Notes: generated from the letters alone by a model not told the origin. Positions 46,640-59,900 are shown, numbered from the stretch's first letter. The stretch: 64,000 bases of DNA from Nageia nagi (GCA_050084985.1 JBITNC010000002.1:33666001-33730000), one strand, 5' to 3'. A program made the numbers and translations.

Positions 46640-47365
46640 ACTATCGAAGAATGAGAATAGAGGTCTTCTTGAAATCCAAAGAGTTGCAGACAAATGTGAC
46701 CAAAAAGTTTGAAACTCTCATTGATTTGAGCTAGCTCACCAAAGATAAGATAGAGATAATGGATAAGCAAAAATAAAATAACTTTGATATTCTTCATCAC
46801 ATCTTGTCAACTGTGAAAAATATAGTTTTCCATCTCCTGGCACCCATAGGAATGACTATAGAAGCTTGAAAAGTAATCTTGAAGATACCAAAGGTGGATC
46901 TAATGATCAACTCAAGACTATTAGACTTCAAAATGCCAAGAGATATTTGAAAAACTAAATATATTAAAGGATAAATGAGTGAATATTTTTCCATGAGAGT
47001 AAAAGATATTGTAAATAATATAGTTGTTAATGTTGAGAAATTAAATGATATTTTCATATGTAGGAAAGTTTTGAGATCTCTTCTCTACAAGTATACATCT
47101 CAACCATGTTTGAAAATGTATTCAAGAAAAACAAGTTAGTTTTAATTCCAAAGGTAATAGTAAAAGTGAAGGAGTTGGTGAGACGAAGGGAAGAAGAAAG
47201 GAATGAAAGAAAAATTTCTTATCCCATTAATGCGAAAAAACAAGGACACTTTGCTCACAGATGCAAAACAAAAGTTGTTAATTTGAAAGATAAAGGCAAA
47301 GAAAAGAAGGAAGAGGAGGATCTCAAACCCAAGTTTATAGATATAAAAGATGATACTAGATAATG
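46640..47365 (+). pseudogene. copia gag remnant (copy H)
   Basis: Reads YNYRRMRIEVFLKSKELQTN, FDILHHILSTVKNIVFHLLA, then an open stretch 47106-47363 with a basic linker and a knuckle reading YPINAKKQGHFAHRCK (about 47220-47270). The GHFA-H-x-C part is intact but both cysteines of the leading CX2C are gone. Confidence 0.7.
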
Positions 47366-47399
47366 GATGTTTATACCTTTTGCAAGGCATGATGATGAA

Positions 47400-49060
47400 A
47401 GGACCTTGTGGGAGAAAAATGTAGCTTGCTTTTGGTTAACAAATTTGATTATATGTCACAAGAGGTATGGTATATTAACTTAGGTTGCTCAAAATGTATG
47501 ATTGGAAAGAGGAAGTTATTCAAGAATCTTGATCGCAATCATGAAAATGAATTCAATATTGGTGATAAGACTATATGGGAAGTATTTGACAAGAGGATCA
47601 TGCAACTAGATATTAAGCAAGGAATGAAAAAAATGCATACACATATTTTGCTCCCAATATTTTCTTAGTGTAAAACAACTAGTTGATCGTGAATATGAAG
47701 TCACATTCAAAAAAAATGAACTTGGGAAAGTTCATCATGTCATCTTGAAGAATAACAAAGATGTGGTAAGGGTTCCAATGGGAACATGTCATACTTTTTC
47801 TTTGAATTTGGGGAACCATATGGCTCGTTAAATGCCAAGTTGTAATACGACATAAACATTGTGGTTGGTTATGGTGTTTGAGATATAGACACTTCAATTT
47901 CTCTTCTCTAAAGGAAAGAAACAGCTAGTGCAAGGACTAATGCAAAATAAAGAGAAACATGAGGTTTGTTAAGGCTATGCTTTACGCAATCATGCTACAA
48001 ACAAGTTCCTTGAAGTAGAGGCTTTGAAAGCCTTTGAAGTTTTCCAACTTATGGATACCAATTTGAATGTTGCCATAAACATGCCAAGCATTGATATTTT
48101 CATTATTTCATAAACTTTATTTATGATTTCTCTAGAAGATGTTGGACATATTTTTTGAAAGTAAAGGATTAAGCACTTGGCATCTTCAAGATATGGAGAG
48201 AAATGGTGGAATAGATACCAGGGTTGCATTGAAGCTTCTCAAGAATGACCCCAATGAGGAATTTTGCTCTTTGGAGTCATGAAATTTTATGAATATAATG
48301 ACATTAAAAGGAAACTAATAACATCTTGCATACCCCAACAAAATGGAGTTGCATATGGAATGAACTACACTCACATGAACATGGCTAAGAGTATTGTTTG
48401 TCGTAAAAAATTGGACTATGAATATTGTGTTGAGGAAATGGATGTTGCTACTCACATTCAAAATATTAGTTCAACAAACGCAAATGGTGAAAAGACTCTA
48501 CACTCACATTGAATGTTCCAAATTCAACTCCCACGCCTTACATTTGGTGATATTTTGATAGGTTCTACAAACCATTAGGTTTAAAGGACGTTAAATGTTG
48601 GCTTTACCTTTATCTTTTATGCATACATGTTGAGGACCAAAAAAGGAATAAGCTTGAACCAAAGTGTAATCCATGTGTCTTCAATCAATATCTAAGGTGA
48701 GCAATGTATATAAATTCTTTAATCTAAAAACCAAATGGAATCATTGAATCAAAAGATGATTTTTTATTAAGGGAGAGTATATGGACAACAAGGTTGTAGG
48801 AAGTATGTGAATTATCACATACTAACTTTTGGGCCCACTAGCTACAACTCCTCTAGCTCTACTTACACCACCATTATTGCCATCCACTAGTTTATCTAGA
48901 GGCATTTCTTCATTGACAAGAGATGAAGATGAAAATGATGATACAAACAATGGTGCTCCTATTAGCAAGTTGGAAGCTATAGAAAAAGGTAAGGAAACCC
49001 TCAAAAACATCCTCCTATAATCCTAGACTCCAATTTTGATAAAAGGCTTACAAGAAGTCA
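47400..49060 (+). pseudogene. copia protease and integrase remnant (copy H)
   Basis: Protease: EVWYINLGCSKCMIGKRKLF (47463-47520), with D-S/T-G changed to N-L-G. Pre-integrase: about 47690-48150. Integrase: FYEYNDIKRKLITSCIPQQN, GVAYGMNYTHMNMAKSIVCR and LDYEYCVEEMDVATHI (48280-48470). The linker before RT ends with RLTRSQAKKLHGVV-like sequence at about 49040-49085. Stops and frame changes are frequent. Confidence 0.7.
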
Positions 49061-49109
49061 AGCAAAAAAATTGCATGGTGTTGTATAGGATTGAAAGAAT
49101 GAACATGGA

Positions 49110-49486
49110 TGGGGGGTGATGAGAACTTGAAGCAAAGTGATTTCATCCACTTTGTAATGATTGTCATGGAAGACATGGAGCCTTCCACTTTTGACTAGGA
49201 AAATAAAAATTCAATTCGAAGGATTGCCATGAAAGAGAAGAATAGCCAAATATAAGAACTTTAATGGGAATATAAAAGCAAGCATAATAGCAATGGAAGT
49301 GTGGACAAGAACAAGACAAGGTTGGTTAGAAGGGGTTTCATGCAAAGACATCAAATTTACTACAAGGAGAGGTTGGTACAATGGCAAGGCTAGACACCAT
49401 TCCAGTGGTTTTTATTGCAAATTTTTGAGGATGGAAATTCAACAAAGGGATGTGAAATTCTACCTTGGATGAGGACATGAGAGAAG
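49110..49486 (+). pseudogene. copia RT N-terminal part (copy H), left of insertion
   Basis: HFVMIVMEDMEPSTFD near 49140-49195, VDKNKTRLVRRGFMQRHQI near 49300-49350, then in the next frame VGTMARLDTIPVVFIANF and KFNKGM..LDEDMRE to about 49486. These match the copia RT path KARLVxRGFxQ..ARLDTIR..LDVKSxFL. Confidence 0.7.
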
Positions 49487-51672
49487 GAGGGTAGCACGAG
49501 GGTGAATTAGTTTTGCATGTTAGACTTCTCCCTATCACAAATGTTGTTGGCTCTTCAATTTTGAGTTCCAAACCTTATTTCTATCCAAGGTGGCATTGCT
49601 CACATGAGCCAAGGAAGGGATAGTGAAGCATCAACTTCAATGAGTATGGCGATTATCATGACATCGATTGATAAAAGCTTTGTCAGAACTTGGAGGATAC
49701 GCAAAGGGTTAAATCCAAACAATTTGAGGCAAGTGATTATAGTGCTCAAGGTAAATGGAATTAAGCTGGAGTTTAAATAGGAGTCCATAGCCCAAGTAAT
49801 TCACATGCTAGCAAAGGCAATTAAAATCAAACAAGGTAAGATTAATAAATCGGCTGCTAGAAACAAATTCCAAATATCATTGGGGAGGAGCAAGAAGTTG
49901 GAAAAGTACCAAACTAGAATTGCAAGAGCTAGTCTCCCTAAACCTTGGAACGAAGTAGTCAAGATGATTATGAGGTATGTCACCCTAGAAGGAAGATACA
50001 AAGTGGTATTTGCCTATCACCTCAATCTCCTTAATCACTTTAAATTTGGCAAAGGAAGACTTAGTTAATTTCCCTTTCTTCATTAAGAATTTGGTGGTGA
50101 TTTCCATGAGGAAGTTTAAGCAAAATCAAATTGAATTCCCTCTGCATGAATCTATAATCAAATTAGTGTATGATTTTGCTTTAGCTAATCAACCCAAATG
50201 AAATCTCAGAGTAAGAATTCTTGTAGGAGGCAAAGAATTCATGACAGGCACCCCTTTGAATTCTAGGGAACAATTGGGATGTTCAAAGCATTTTGAGAAA
50301 AATAAAAACGAGCAAAAGAGGGAAGTTTTCCCACGAAAGGGTGGGAAAGCAGGTGAAGCTTGCATGGTTGTAGTGGTTGATACATTGTTAAACCTCAGTA
50401 TGTCTCAAGGGATTAAGGAGGAAAATCAAACTTGTTCTTCGAGTCTTCAAAAGAAGGCAAAAGGAGAGAAGGTAATGGGAAAGGAAATGAGGGAGGGAGC
50501 TAGACCTAGAACACGGAGTAGGTTGAGGAACATGGAAATTAGAGATAGACAATTTTCAAACCAAATTGAAGGTACAAACAATGGGGAAAAACTCAATAAT
50601 TTTAGTAGAGGGAGGCCTAAACAGAAGAATTGGTGATTTAAATAAGCAAGCTAAGGAATTGAAAGAGTCAATAGGGAACTTTGAGTTGCAAGGTATAGAG
50701 GAGACAAAGAATAGAATGGTGCCCCCAACCATTAAGTTTATTTACAGTCATACTAGATTCAAGAAGAAGAAAATAGACAGGTTAGCCACCCCTCACTTAC
50801 AGTCTTTTAAGATCAACTTGGATAAGATTGACTTCCCAAACCAATTTCATTTATCACCAAGATGAAGACTATCAACAAGGGATGAAAAAGAGGGCACTCG
50901 TGTAAAGGAAGGGTAGTGTTCTATTGGAAATGACTGGCTAAAGATGAACCAACCTCTAGAGATTGAGATAATTCTAGATGAAGAAGGGAAAGGGAGGAAG
51001 CGAAGAGAGGTGCCAATTTCTGACCCTGTTGAAGTAAGACTCTGTAATAAGATGCTCGTTGAGGCTATCATACAAAAGGGTAGAATGAGCCCAGAATTTG
51101 AAGACACAAAGGCAACCTAGACTTCTCAATGATTATGAAAAAGAAAATGTATTATTGTAAGTTCTTCAAGAGAAGGTATCCAAGCATGCAATTCATATTC
51201 CCAAAGGATCAATCTATTTATTTAATTCATCTTGATTATGGCCTGGGAAGATAAATGGGGAGCTTTGTCTGTTAAGCCTTCTAAGAGAAGCATTTTTGCT
51301 TATAAAGTTTCAAACCAATATGTACCTCGTTGGCTGTTACATTCTCGGTATTTTGTTGTCACAGAACCTTTGCTAGGTAGTCCGTTTAGAATCTAATTTA
51401 GTGGATTATTTTTTGCAAATTTATATAGTTATTTGGGAGGGTCCTGCTATCTCATGGGTTAACTTTTTTCGATATAGAATCTATTATACAATATGGAGAC
51501 ATTGTCAATTTGTTTCATTCTCATTTGTTTCTTTGTATTCAAGCCAAGTATGTTATGTTAGTGTTGTTTAAGTTTTTATGGCTAAACAAGCAAAACAAAA
51601 TCTCTGTAAAGGTTCCGAGGATCCTCATAATTTTTATTAATACAAAATTTACCCTTATTAATAAAAAAAAGA
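49487..51672 (+). mobile_element. non-LTR retroposon inserted in copia RT
   Basis: The insert interrupts a copia RT that can be followed on both sides. ACATGAGAGAAG (49475-49486) precedes it and ACATAAGAGAAG (51673-51684) follows it, an 11-of-12 target duplication. Its 3' end is AATACAAAATTTACCCTTAT.. with a terminal A-rich run AATAAAAAAAAG, as in plant LINEs. Inside are one decayed reading frame series and a 3' untranslated region, but no endonuclease or RT. I read it as a LINE-derived, ORF1-like-only retroposon, or a retroposed host transcript. Confidence 0.7.
49604..51120 (+). pseudogene. reading frame of the retroposon, lysine-rich protein of unknown function
   Basis: From ATG 49604 the frame runs with one stop (about 49779) to 50066, continues after a frameshift to 50201, then 50241-50636 and 50566-50865, and fades near 51120. 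Recognisable pieces are RIARASLPKPWNEVVKMIMR, FAYHLNLLNHFKF, PFFIKNLVVISMRKFKQNQI and EFPLHESIIKLVYDFAL, then a very basic, low-complexity C-terminal half (KKAKGEKVMGKEMREGARPR). The first half resembles a domain I associate with repeated plant hypothetical proteins, but I cannot name it. No zinc knuckle, endonuclease or RT motif is seen. Confidence 0.5.
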
Positions 51673-52270
51673 ACATAAGAGAAGAGGTCAATGTAGAGTA
51701 ACCTAAGATGTATGAGGTGAAGGAAATGAGAATCTAGTTTATTAGTTGAAGAAGCCCTTCTATGGCCTCAAGCAAACTCCAAGAGCTTGGTATGAGCAAA
51801 TTGACAACTAGTTTGTAAAGCAAGGCTTTAATAGGTACAAGAGTGAGCCAACACTCTACATGAAAAGATAGGGCTAACGTATTTTTCTTGTATGTAGATG
51901 ACTTAATCTATAATTCTTCCTCAAGGAGTCCATGATAATGGAGTTTGCAATGAAAGACCTTGGACTCCAAGTATTTCTCAAGCAAGGAAGTGCACCAAGA
52001 TGGTAGTGGAATCATCATTGAGCAACGCAAATTTACAAAGAATATGTTCAAGAAGTTGCACATAGAAAATAGTAAGGCTACGCAACACCCATATGCCCAT
52101 TGCACATAGAGTTTTACTTTCCAAGGATGAGGTTGATCATGTTGATGCCACTCTTTTCAAGAACTTGGTTGGGAGGTTGATGTTCTTAAAAACTATTAGA
52201 CCGGATATTGCTTACAATTGGGCTATAGTGAGTAGACTTATCGTTGATCCATTTGCATGCAATCCATAAG
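51673..52270 (+). pseudogene. copia RT C-terminal part (copy H), right of insertion
   Basis: Resumes with REEVNVE, stop, PKMYEVKE, then across frames KKPFYGLKQTPRAWYEQIDN-like sequence (about 51745-51810) and FLYVDDLIYNSS at 51888-51920 with an intact YVDD. EVHQDGSGIIIEQRKFTKNM follows at about 51985-52045 and VGRLMFLKTIRPDIAYN at about 52165-52220. It ends abruptly near 52270. Confidence 0.75.
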
Positions 52271-53761
52271 CACTTGTAAAATTAGAATTTCAGTTATTTT
52301 TGGCATGCAATATAAACTTAGTAGTAGAGTAAATTAAAATTAGAAGTAGATCTTCTATAAGGTGTAGATAGTATGCAATGCACTATGATATAAGCAATAA
52401 TATGTGCTTCAGGTTATTGTATCAAGATTGTTTTTGCAATTAAATAAAAATTCCATTCTTAAGCGTCAATATTGTCTCGTGTTTATTTCTCCCGTGTTAT
52501 TTGATTACTGAGTGTATTTGAATATCTGCAACTCTGAATGTCTATTCAACTCTCAATATTTTTTCAATGGCTGATTCAAACCAAAGGATTCGGCAATCTG
52601 ATTAGATAACTAACACCAAAACTGAGATCCATGGACAAGCTTTTTGACATCCTCTAATAAAAGCGAGGTAGAAATATCATTCCTGAACTTCATCTTTAGT
52701 TGTAGCTATTATTTTTTCTTTGAGATAGAACCAAATACTAATATGTTCACGTTTCAAGGCACTCCAATATGTTTATGGCACTCCTTTGAACAAGCACTTA
52801 TCACACTAAATGTTTATGGTTCTCTTTTGAGTAAGTACTTAAATAACACCAGATAAGCTCTGCAACGGACTATACCCACTTATAAAATGTTCTCTTTTGG
52901 TATCTGATATTCAGGTATATTGGAATCAAAGCAAGAAACTGTAATTAATAAAGGAGGGACTGCAGGAAAATATGGAGGACTTCTACCACGTGACAAATGA
53001 GAAGGATTTGAAGTATAAGGAAAACATATGAACCATGACCAAAAAAAAGCATAGCATGCAATAGAACACCAAACAACAGTAAACAGGAAAGGTTATGTTA
53101 TAGAACACCATACCTAAATTATTGCGACTATAGAAATTTTAATAGCAACGGTATGAAAGGAAAAGAAGAAATATATTAAAATGACCATATAAGACCAAAA
53201 CTGATTAATAGGATTTGCAAATGTGCCTATATCCAAAAATAGATCCATACAAAAGGGCATACACCATATAACATTTCATCTTTTGTGGAGAAGCACTAAA
53301 GAAAAAAGAAGAAACCATTATTGTGATCACTAAAATCAGCAGACGGCTTCATTGAAAATGCAAGGCTGAACCATTCATTTGATTCCCCTTCTCATTTTTT
53401 GGATTTTCATGTATTTTACAAAAACCTCGAACAATATCTTGATTAAGTAATACAATAAATAGTTCCCAAAATGTATCCGGTTTCCAATCTGATTCGATCA
53501 CTGTCAAGTGGGATCTGTCCTTGCGATATTCCTCTGTTTTTCAGCTGAGTTGGAAGCCATTTTCAGCACAGTCCACTACAAAGTAAAAGACCTTGTCTTA
53601 TGTAATTAAGTAGATCCGGAATGGGCAATAGGGGTGCCCAGAAATTAATTAAGCTCATTTTCTTACAAAGCACTCCAGATCAATATGCCGAATATGGCAA
53701 ACATTCAAGAATTGGAAACAATAAAACTGTTAGTATCATATCTTGCTCAAAAGTAAGAGAC
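52271..53761. other. 3' flank of the hydrolase gene
   Basis: Non-coding by inspection. G+C rises relative to the repeat region. Plus-strand frames at 52644-52856 and 53621-53833 have no motif, and the second overlaps the last exon antisense. Confidence 0.5.
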
Positions 53762-53767
53762 TTTATT
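53762..53767 (-). terminator. putative polyadenylation signal of the hydrolase gene
   Basis: AATAAA on the minus strand lies about 30 bases after the stop codon. Plant signals are loose, so the real cleavage site may be further down. Confidence 0.4.
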
Positions 53768-53794
53768 CTCCATAACCAGGAATGCATTAAAAAT

Positions 53795-53914
53795 TTAAAT
53801 ATAAGCTTCACGTTGCTTGACTGGCAGTTCTAGCTCTAGATCATCCTCGGTAAGAGGTAAAAAGTACTCGTTCACGATGTCTCCAGACACTTGCTCCAAA
53901 GATGGTGGATCCCA
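53795..53914 (-). CDS. hydrolase last exon with stop
   Basis: Acceptor AATTGCAG; starts WDPPSLEQVSGD and ends LPVKQREAYI and TAA at 53797-53795. Confidence 0.92.
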   Translation of the reverse strand, partial: WDPPSLEQVSGDIVNEYFLPLTEDDLELELPVKQREAYI

Positions 53915-56900
53915 CTGCAATTTTAATATCAGGCATTTCATTATAGCTCACGTAGTTCATGTATTAATAATTTAATACAAATAATAAATCTCATCTGCCA
54001 CCCTTCAAAGTGCAGATGACTATTGGAATGGTGGACAATAAACTTGTCATTTGACCTCAATAATAAGAAATAATAATAATTCAGACTCCATTAAAGATAA
54101 GCTATTTGACAACTTGAATATGATTTCAATCTTGTTAATTAGATAGGAGTCAAAAAACTTTTCTTACCTTAGGAGAAAAGTCCTTATGTATGAGACGTGC
54201 TCTAATACCCTGCACCACATTTAAGAAGTTTTGAGAGCCTAACAGGAAAATACGGTATACCGTATACCTCTTTAACTGATGCCAACATTTCTCAAAATAA
54301 GACAACTTTTCATATAGAAATTACCAGAAATTCTTTATGAAAGTGCATGTTAAGTCTATTCGCTAACCTAACAGGAAACCATCTTTTAAACGCATGCTAA
54401 CTTCTCAAAGTAGAAATTAGAATACCTCGTAGAAATCACTAGACATTCTTTTTGAGAGTGCATGACAAGTTAATCTATATTCACGAGCCAAACATTGATG
54501 AAATGTCTGAAACCTGCTTTCACGTATCTGTCCAACAAGTTCTCTGATAACTTATTTAATGCTTGAACAACTAAAAGAACATTAAACCAGTTTAGAAGTT
54601 AAGGGCACGAACTTACAGATCTTAAAGTGATTTTTAAACTTAGTGGAGAAGCTTCTTTTAGTCTCTTAATAGTCTTGACGTACCATTCATCATTTTGATT
54701 AGCTGCCTCTGTTTCCTAAGAATATTGCAGAACTAGACTTCAGACTCAAAACATTAAACAAAAATCTTTTCAGTGGAGCAATTTAATGATGCAAATGACA
54801 GTTATAAGATAACCACCACATGAATACGACATTTAAGATTATCAACTTGCTACATATATAAGGTTCTTCTCAAAGTGATTGATAGTTTAAAGTGAAACCT
54901 TCAAATTTGCAAATCTTATACAATATACAATGAAATAAGGCGAACCCATCAATCTAAATGTTGCTAAAAACAACATAAATTATCATGACTTTCCAATAAA
55001 ACTTACCAATGAACATAAGATCTCCTCAACAGTATCCTTTGAGAAGCATCGATCAATAGCATCCATCCTGCACATTTTAAGGAAGCTACTAAAAATAAAA
55101 TAATAATATTACCAGAAGACAATAAAAAACAGAAAATGATAAAAGTCGTGTGTCTCAGTAAAACCATGCATTAAAGACTGTTGATTGACTTATGCTCAAT
55201 ACAATTTCACATTTTAGATCCACAGACCCTTTGGATTCGTGTGCATGGACATTGGACATATTGCCAAAATGAAAGAAACATATTTGAATGTACATAGTTA
55301 AACAAGCAAAAGATGACAACTTAAATCATCTTAGAAAGTAATTGCTTTTGCTAGAGCCACATGAAGGTTGACTAAAAGGATAGGAGGCTCTAAGAAGCTG
55401 AAGGATGGGTAATCAAGATAGCTCTGATACAATCCAAGAGTAGAGCATCCATTTCCAATAAACTTAAGATCAAGATCTCTCTGCAAATTTTGTATAAGTG
55501 CAATTATAAGTAACAACGCAATAATAATAAGACAACAATTACAAGATCATATCACAACCCTGACGATCATGGCACCATCTATAAAGAACTACAAAGAATA
55601 TTCCAAATGTCAACAATGAACAAGAGAATTTGGACAATAATACAGGGCCTTGATGGGGACAACACTTGGATTGGATTCAATGAGATAAGAAACAAATGCC
55701 ATAATGATAATGTGGATATGGGCAAATAAGCAATGTTAATATACCCTCAGAATTCCCAAAATGTCCACAATATCCAAAAGTAGGTCTAGGGTGCTAACCC
55801 ACATATCAGCCTTGATAAGGACTTGGAACATTGATCCAACAAATACCAAGGGTACAACAATACCACTAATGGCAATATCCCAATGTATGATTTATAAACG
55901 ATATATTTCATCAATTTAGAAGTGAAAGTGAATTTAATTTTTTTTTTTGGATGAAACAGTACATATATTACTTAATCACGCAAAAAAAAGGCAGGGTTGG
56001 GAGGGATTAACACTCCCCAAAATATCACAAAAAAATCACCAAGTCACACTAACCGCATCACATCGTTAGTTAGGACTATACAAGTATCAAAGCACCACAA
56101 TACCAAAAACAACATTACCATCAAACCTATACCCTAAAAATCAACTATTCTTCATAAAAAAGTTCTCGGCCAACGCATCATAGTGCCACCCTTGAGAGAT
56201 GCTCAAGGCATCCCAGCCATTATCAACAGTCCCACCACCTTCAACATTCATTGCATTGTTAGCTGCATTACTTATTGTCTGGAAAGGCATTACTTTATCA
56301 CCCTAGCCAATAACCTTTTCAGAAGACTCTGGAGGCAAGTCCCAGCCTATATTCTGTCTGGAAGAAGAGGCTCTCTCTATGCGAGAGCGCTTATTAACTG
56401 GAGGTGGTTGAGACCAGTGCCTGCCTGGGAAAGAGATGGATCTCGTGCATGTGCCTAACCTCTGCGTGGTCTAGGGTGAGCTCTTCCTTGTGCCAATGGT
56501 GGAGAAGCATGCCTTGCCTCCAGATCAAGAGGGAGCCTGTTGATCGCACATGGAGCATTGCCCCAGTAGTCTATGAGTTGAATCTTAATATTAATCTTCT
56601 TCACTTGATTGTAAATCTACAACCAACAGTCATAGAATACCTCATATTTATCAAAGAAAGAAAAGGCGAGTGAAGGCATCTTGTCTGAAAATATGATTTT
56701 GCATCTTGTCTTCCATAAGTGAAACAATAAACCAACTTTGAAAATATGCCAACCAACTGAGAGATTTTCAACAAACTCAACACGGTCACCTAACAAAATG
56801 TGAACCCAAGAACAAGGGCTTTTCATGTAGGGCCTGAAGAAAGAAAGAATCCAATCCCAAGCTTCTCGTGCTCTAGGGCAATCCCAGAACACATGTTTAC

Positions 56901-59900
56901 AATCTTCTTCTTCCAAGCAATTTTTACATGTATCAATAGCACCCATATATTTTAGTCTTGAGCCAATGGGAAGGCCTCAATGTAGCAAACTCCACCCAAG
57001 AAAGCTCTTCTTGGGTTCAAGGAATTTTTCCCAAACTGATTGAAACCGCAAGACGTACCATTTTCTAGAAGAAACAAAATCCCATTTGTGTTATGTTTAT
57101 CACACATCGGAATGACTAGAGATAACCAAGTGTAACCCAACTTAGACTTATATTGTAATAGAGGGATATTCTTGGGCCAAACCCAATCCTCCACCCAAGA
57201 CATTTGGTGTCGTTGAAAGACTTTGTTTCATACTGCCAGGGGGGTATTTTCGATCACTGCCTCATATGTGGGTCTATCCTTGGCCAGGAGGTTGAATCGT
57301 AACCCACAGAATCCATGCCTTATTGAAGGGAGACATGAAGTCAATCAAATAGGCAATTCCCCTTTTAAAAAATCTTTGTGCATGAATCCATTGCACATTA
57401 ACTAATGGTATACCTTGGATAATAAACGCAAACCAAACATTTAATAGAGGAATAGAAGCAGCACAATCTTTCTTTTTCCATGAAAGTTTATTCTTGAGAG
57501 ACTCCCAAGCTTTCCAAATGCTCTAGATGACAAAGGACCCTTTAATTTTCATTGGGACTGGGGCAGCGATGAGAGTTTGAAGGTTTAGACCTTTCCATAC
57601 CTTTTTTCCAAAGGAAGCCCAAAGAGGATGCTATTCCTAATAAGAATTTTCCAACTTGATCTGACAATCCATTTAGCAAATAAAACAAAACCTTGTCTCT
57701 GACAATCAAACAAACCCATGCCTCTGAAGGATTTGGGGAGACAACAGGTTCCCAGGCTACTCTATGAAAACCCTTCTTACCTTCAGTGTCAGACCAAAGG
57801 AAAGCTTTAAGCAGTTTTTCCAAAGAATTATAGCAATTTTTGGAAGGGACCCAACAGGAAGAATAATACACGTGTCAAAGCCAAGAGCTTGGAACATATT
57901 TGGAATCTCCCAAGCAACGAAAGTTTTTTGGCAGTCTAATAACTCAGTTTTTTTTTCAACTTTTTGAACCACATAATACCATAAGCTAGTCGAGGCCCCT
58001 TGAAAAGCAAAAGGGATACCCAAGAATTTGAACATCTCCCCATATTGAATCCAATTCCATGGTTTTGAAGCCAGCCACTGAGGGGTGTCGCTTACTGTTT
58101 GTCTATAACATGAAGTCTTCCTCCATTGTATGCTTGAACCAGAGGCTAAGCAAAAAGTGTTCAAGCAATCCAGGGCAATAGATACACAGGATTCATCTTC
58201 AGCAAGAGTTAAAAAGGAGTCATCAGCAAAGTCAGTGAATTTAATGTTCATGACAAAACATCAATTTTTCAAGTTGTCTTCGGTGCATTCTTCAGGTTGA
58301 CATTGTTGAACGTAACTTAAAAGGATCTAAATCTACAGTATTCAATTTTTTTATATTTTTCAAACTTATTTATATTTCACTATCTTTATTAGTTGAATTC
58401 GATTTCTACACTTGAAATATATCTTAATTTTATTCAGCTAATTTTAATACAGTTCTATCTTTTTTTAGTTCAATATCACTAAGACAGTATTGAACTCCAA
58501 CACGATCTTCTTGAAGTTGTTGGGATGTTTTTCTTTCCACTTACAAAGACCACCTAGGTGGTAATTGGTAAAGGACACCCCACATGTGAGTGAGGTTGCG
58601 TTACTAACCCTCGCTTGAAAGGACTAGTTACCCCAAGGTTTTTGGCATCATGAGAGGTCTTGTGTGACAATGACAATAGCTATACTTGGAATGCTAAGTA
58701 GGAGGATAGAGGTAGAAACTGTTAACGACGTTTGCTCTAGGCATTGGAGTTGTTCTACACCAATTGAAAGGATAGACTTTTGATGGTTAAGAAAAAGGAA
58801 AAATAGCAAAGTAAAGGTAAAAGGGAAATGCATAGTGGGGATGATGGCAAGCGATAGGAGTTCATTCACGAGCAAGTTCACCCATGGGGTAGTGGCTAAA
58901 CCACTTCCTTCTTGGGTTAATTATGAAATGTTTGCCTACGTATCCAATCCTACCACAAATGACTAAGTCCAAATTGTGTGTAGAAAGAGCCTATAGCAAT
59001 GTTGTCAATGACAATAGCATGAGCAACATGTCAAACCAAACAACATAGAAAGGAATTCATTAGCATACACCCATTACATGCGAACGAGTAGACGATGTTC
59101 ATCAAACGGTAATCATATAGCTTCATAGGATAATCATTTAGCTTCCTAACAAGCATCAACTTACAAGAAATGTACATAAGTCATACAATAACCATAAGCA
59201 GACAACAAATACAACTACTCAAGTCTAAAATCCCATTAAGCAAAACAAGTCTTGATTTGATTAAATCATGCACAACATTCGCTTATAAGAGTCACAATGC
59301 TCCAAAACAAGATTACAATAGTTTCCCCTCTAGGGCGAATGATCATCCTCCTCAAAAATGAACCCTCAAGGGATATAAATAGTTTTGTATGGCAAACCTA
59401 AACCCTAATGCAAATTCAAATGAAATTACTTGAAATAAAACCTAATTACTAGTGGACCAATGAAACGATGCCAAGTGTCATTACAAGATTAAGTCCAGCA
59501 CTTGTGGGAGCAAATCCTCATCCATCATAAGGCTTAACTGAAATTTATAAAATTTGAAGTCCAAAATAGATAAATTATGCATAATAAAATGAAATTAAAA
59601 ATGTTGCATCTCAAATGTAACGCCTCCATCCAACTGGTGCTCATGAATTTGTTCCCTTCTTCGCTTCTACAATACTTGACTCGAACACTTCAGCTTCTGG
59701 CACTTGCAAGGACAATCTAGTAACCTGTATGCATCATTGAGATGGTTTGGGACACTCTGTCTTCGAAAATTGGCTTCTTGAAGCATGGTGCATGCCTCAA
59801 AAGTCACAATCTTGTCTTTTTCCCTTATGCACCTAGACTGGGTGTCTTCCTGGCTTGAGTGCATGTCTCAAAAAGTCACAATTATTACTTTTGAGATCAT

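Larger units (their letters stand above)
46616..52270 (+). mobile_element. copia remnant copy H (gag to early RNase H), split by a retroposon
   Basis: Plus-strand gag, protease, integrase, RT and the start of RNase H in copia order, with no LTR found at either end. RT is interrupted at 49486/49487 by a 2.2-kb insert with a target duplication and resumes at about 51673. It joins copy G without an LTR between, so the G/H boundary is a deletion or recombination junction. Confidence 0.8.
55939..58233 (-). mobile_element. 5'-truncated LINE in hydrolase intron
   Basis: A minus-strand LINE fragment of 2295 bp begins exactly at the RT FADD box (58233) and ends in an A tail (T run 55939-55948 on +). 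It is flanked by the perfect 12-bp duplication AGTGAATTTAAT. Truncation at the 5' end, the A tail and the 12-bp duplication are hallmarks of target-primed reverse transcription. It lies in the same orientation as the host gene. Confidence 0.9.

Noticed and set aside
55331-55516. 61-codon minus frame as an extra hydrolase exon
   Set aside because: Flanking exons already join inside one Arg codon and the family protein has no such segment; the frame is intronic.
56183-56673. Plus-strand frames with cysteine and tryptophan-rich product
   Set aside because: Antisense to the LINE 3' region and its zinc-binding domain; shadows of the minus-strand element.
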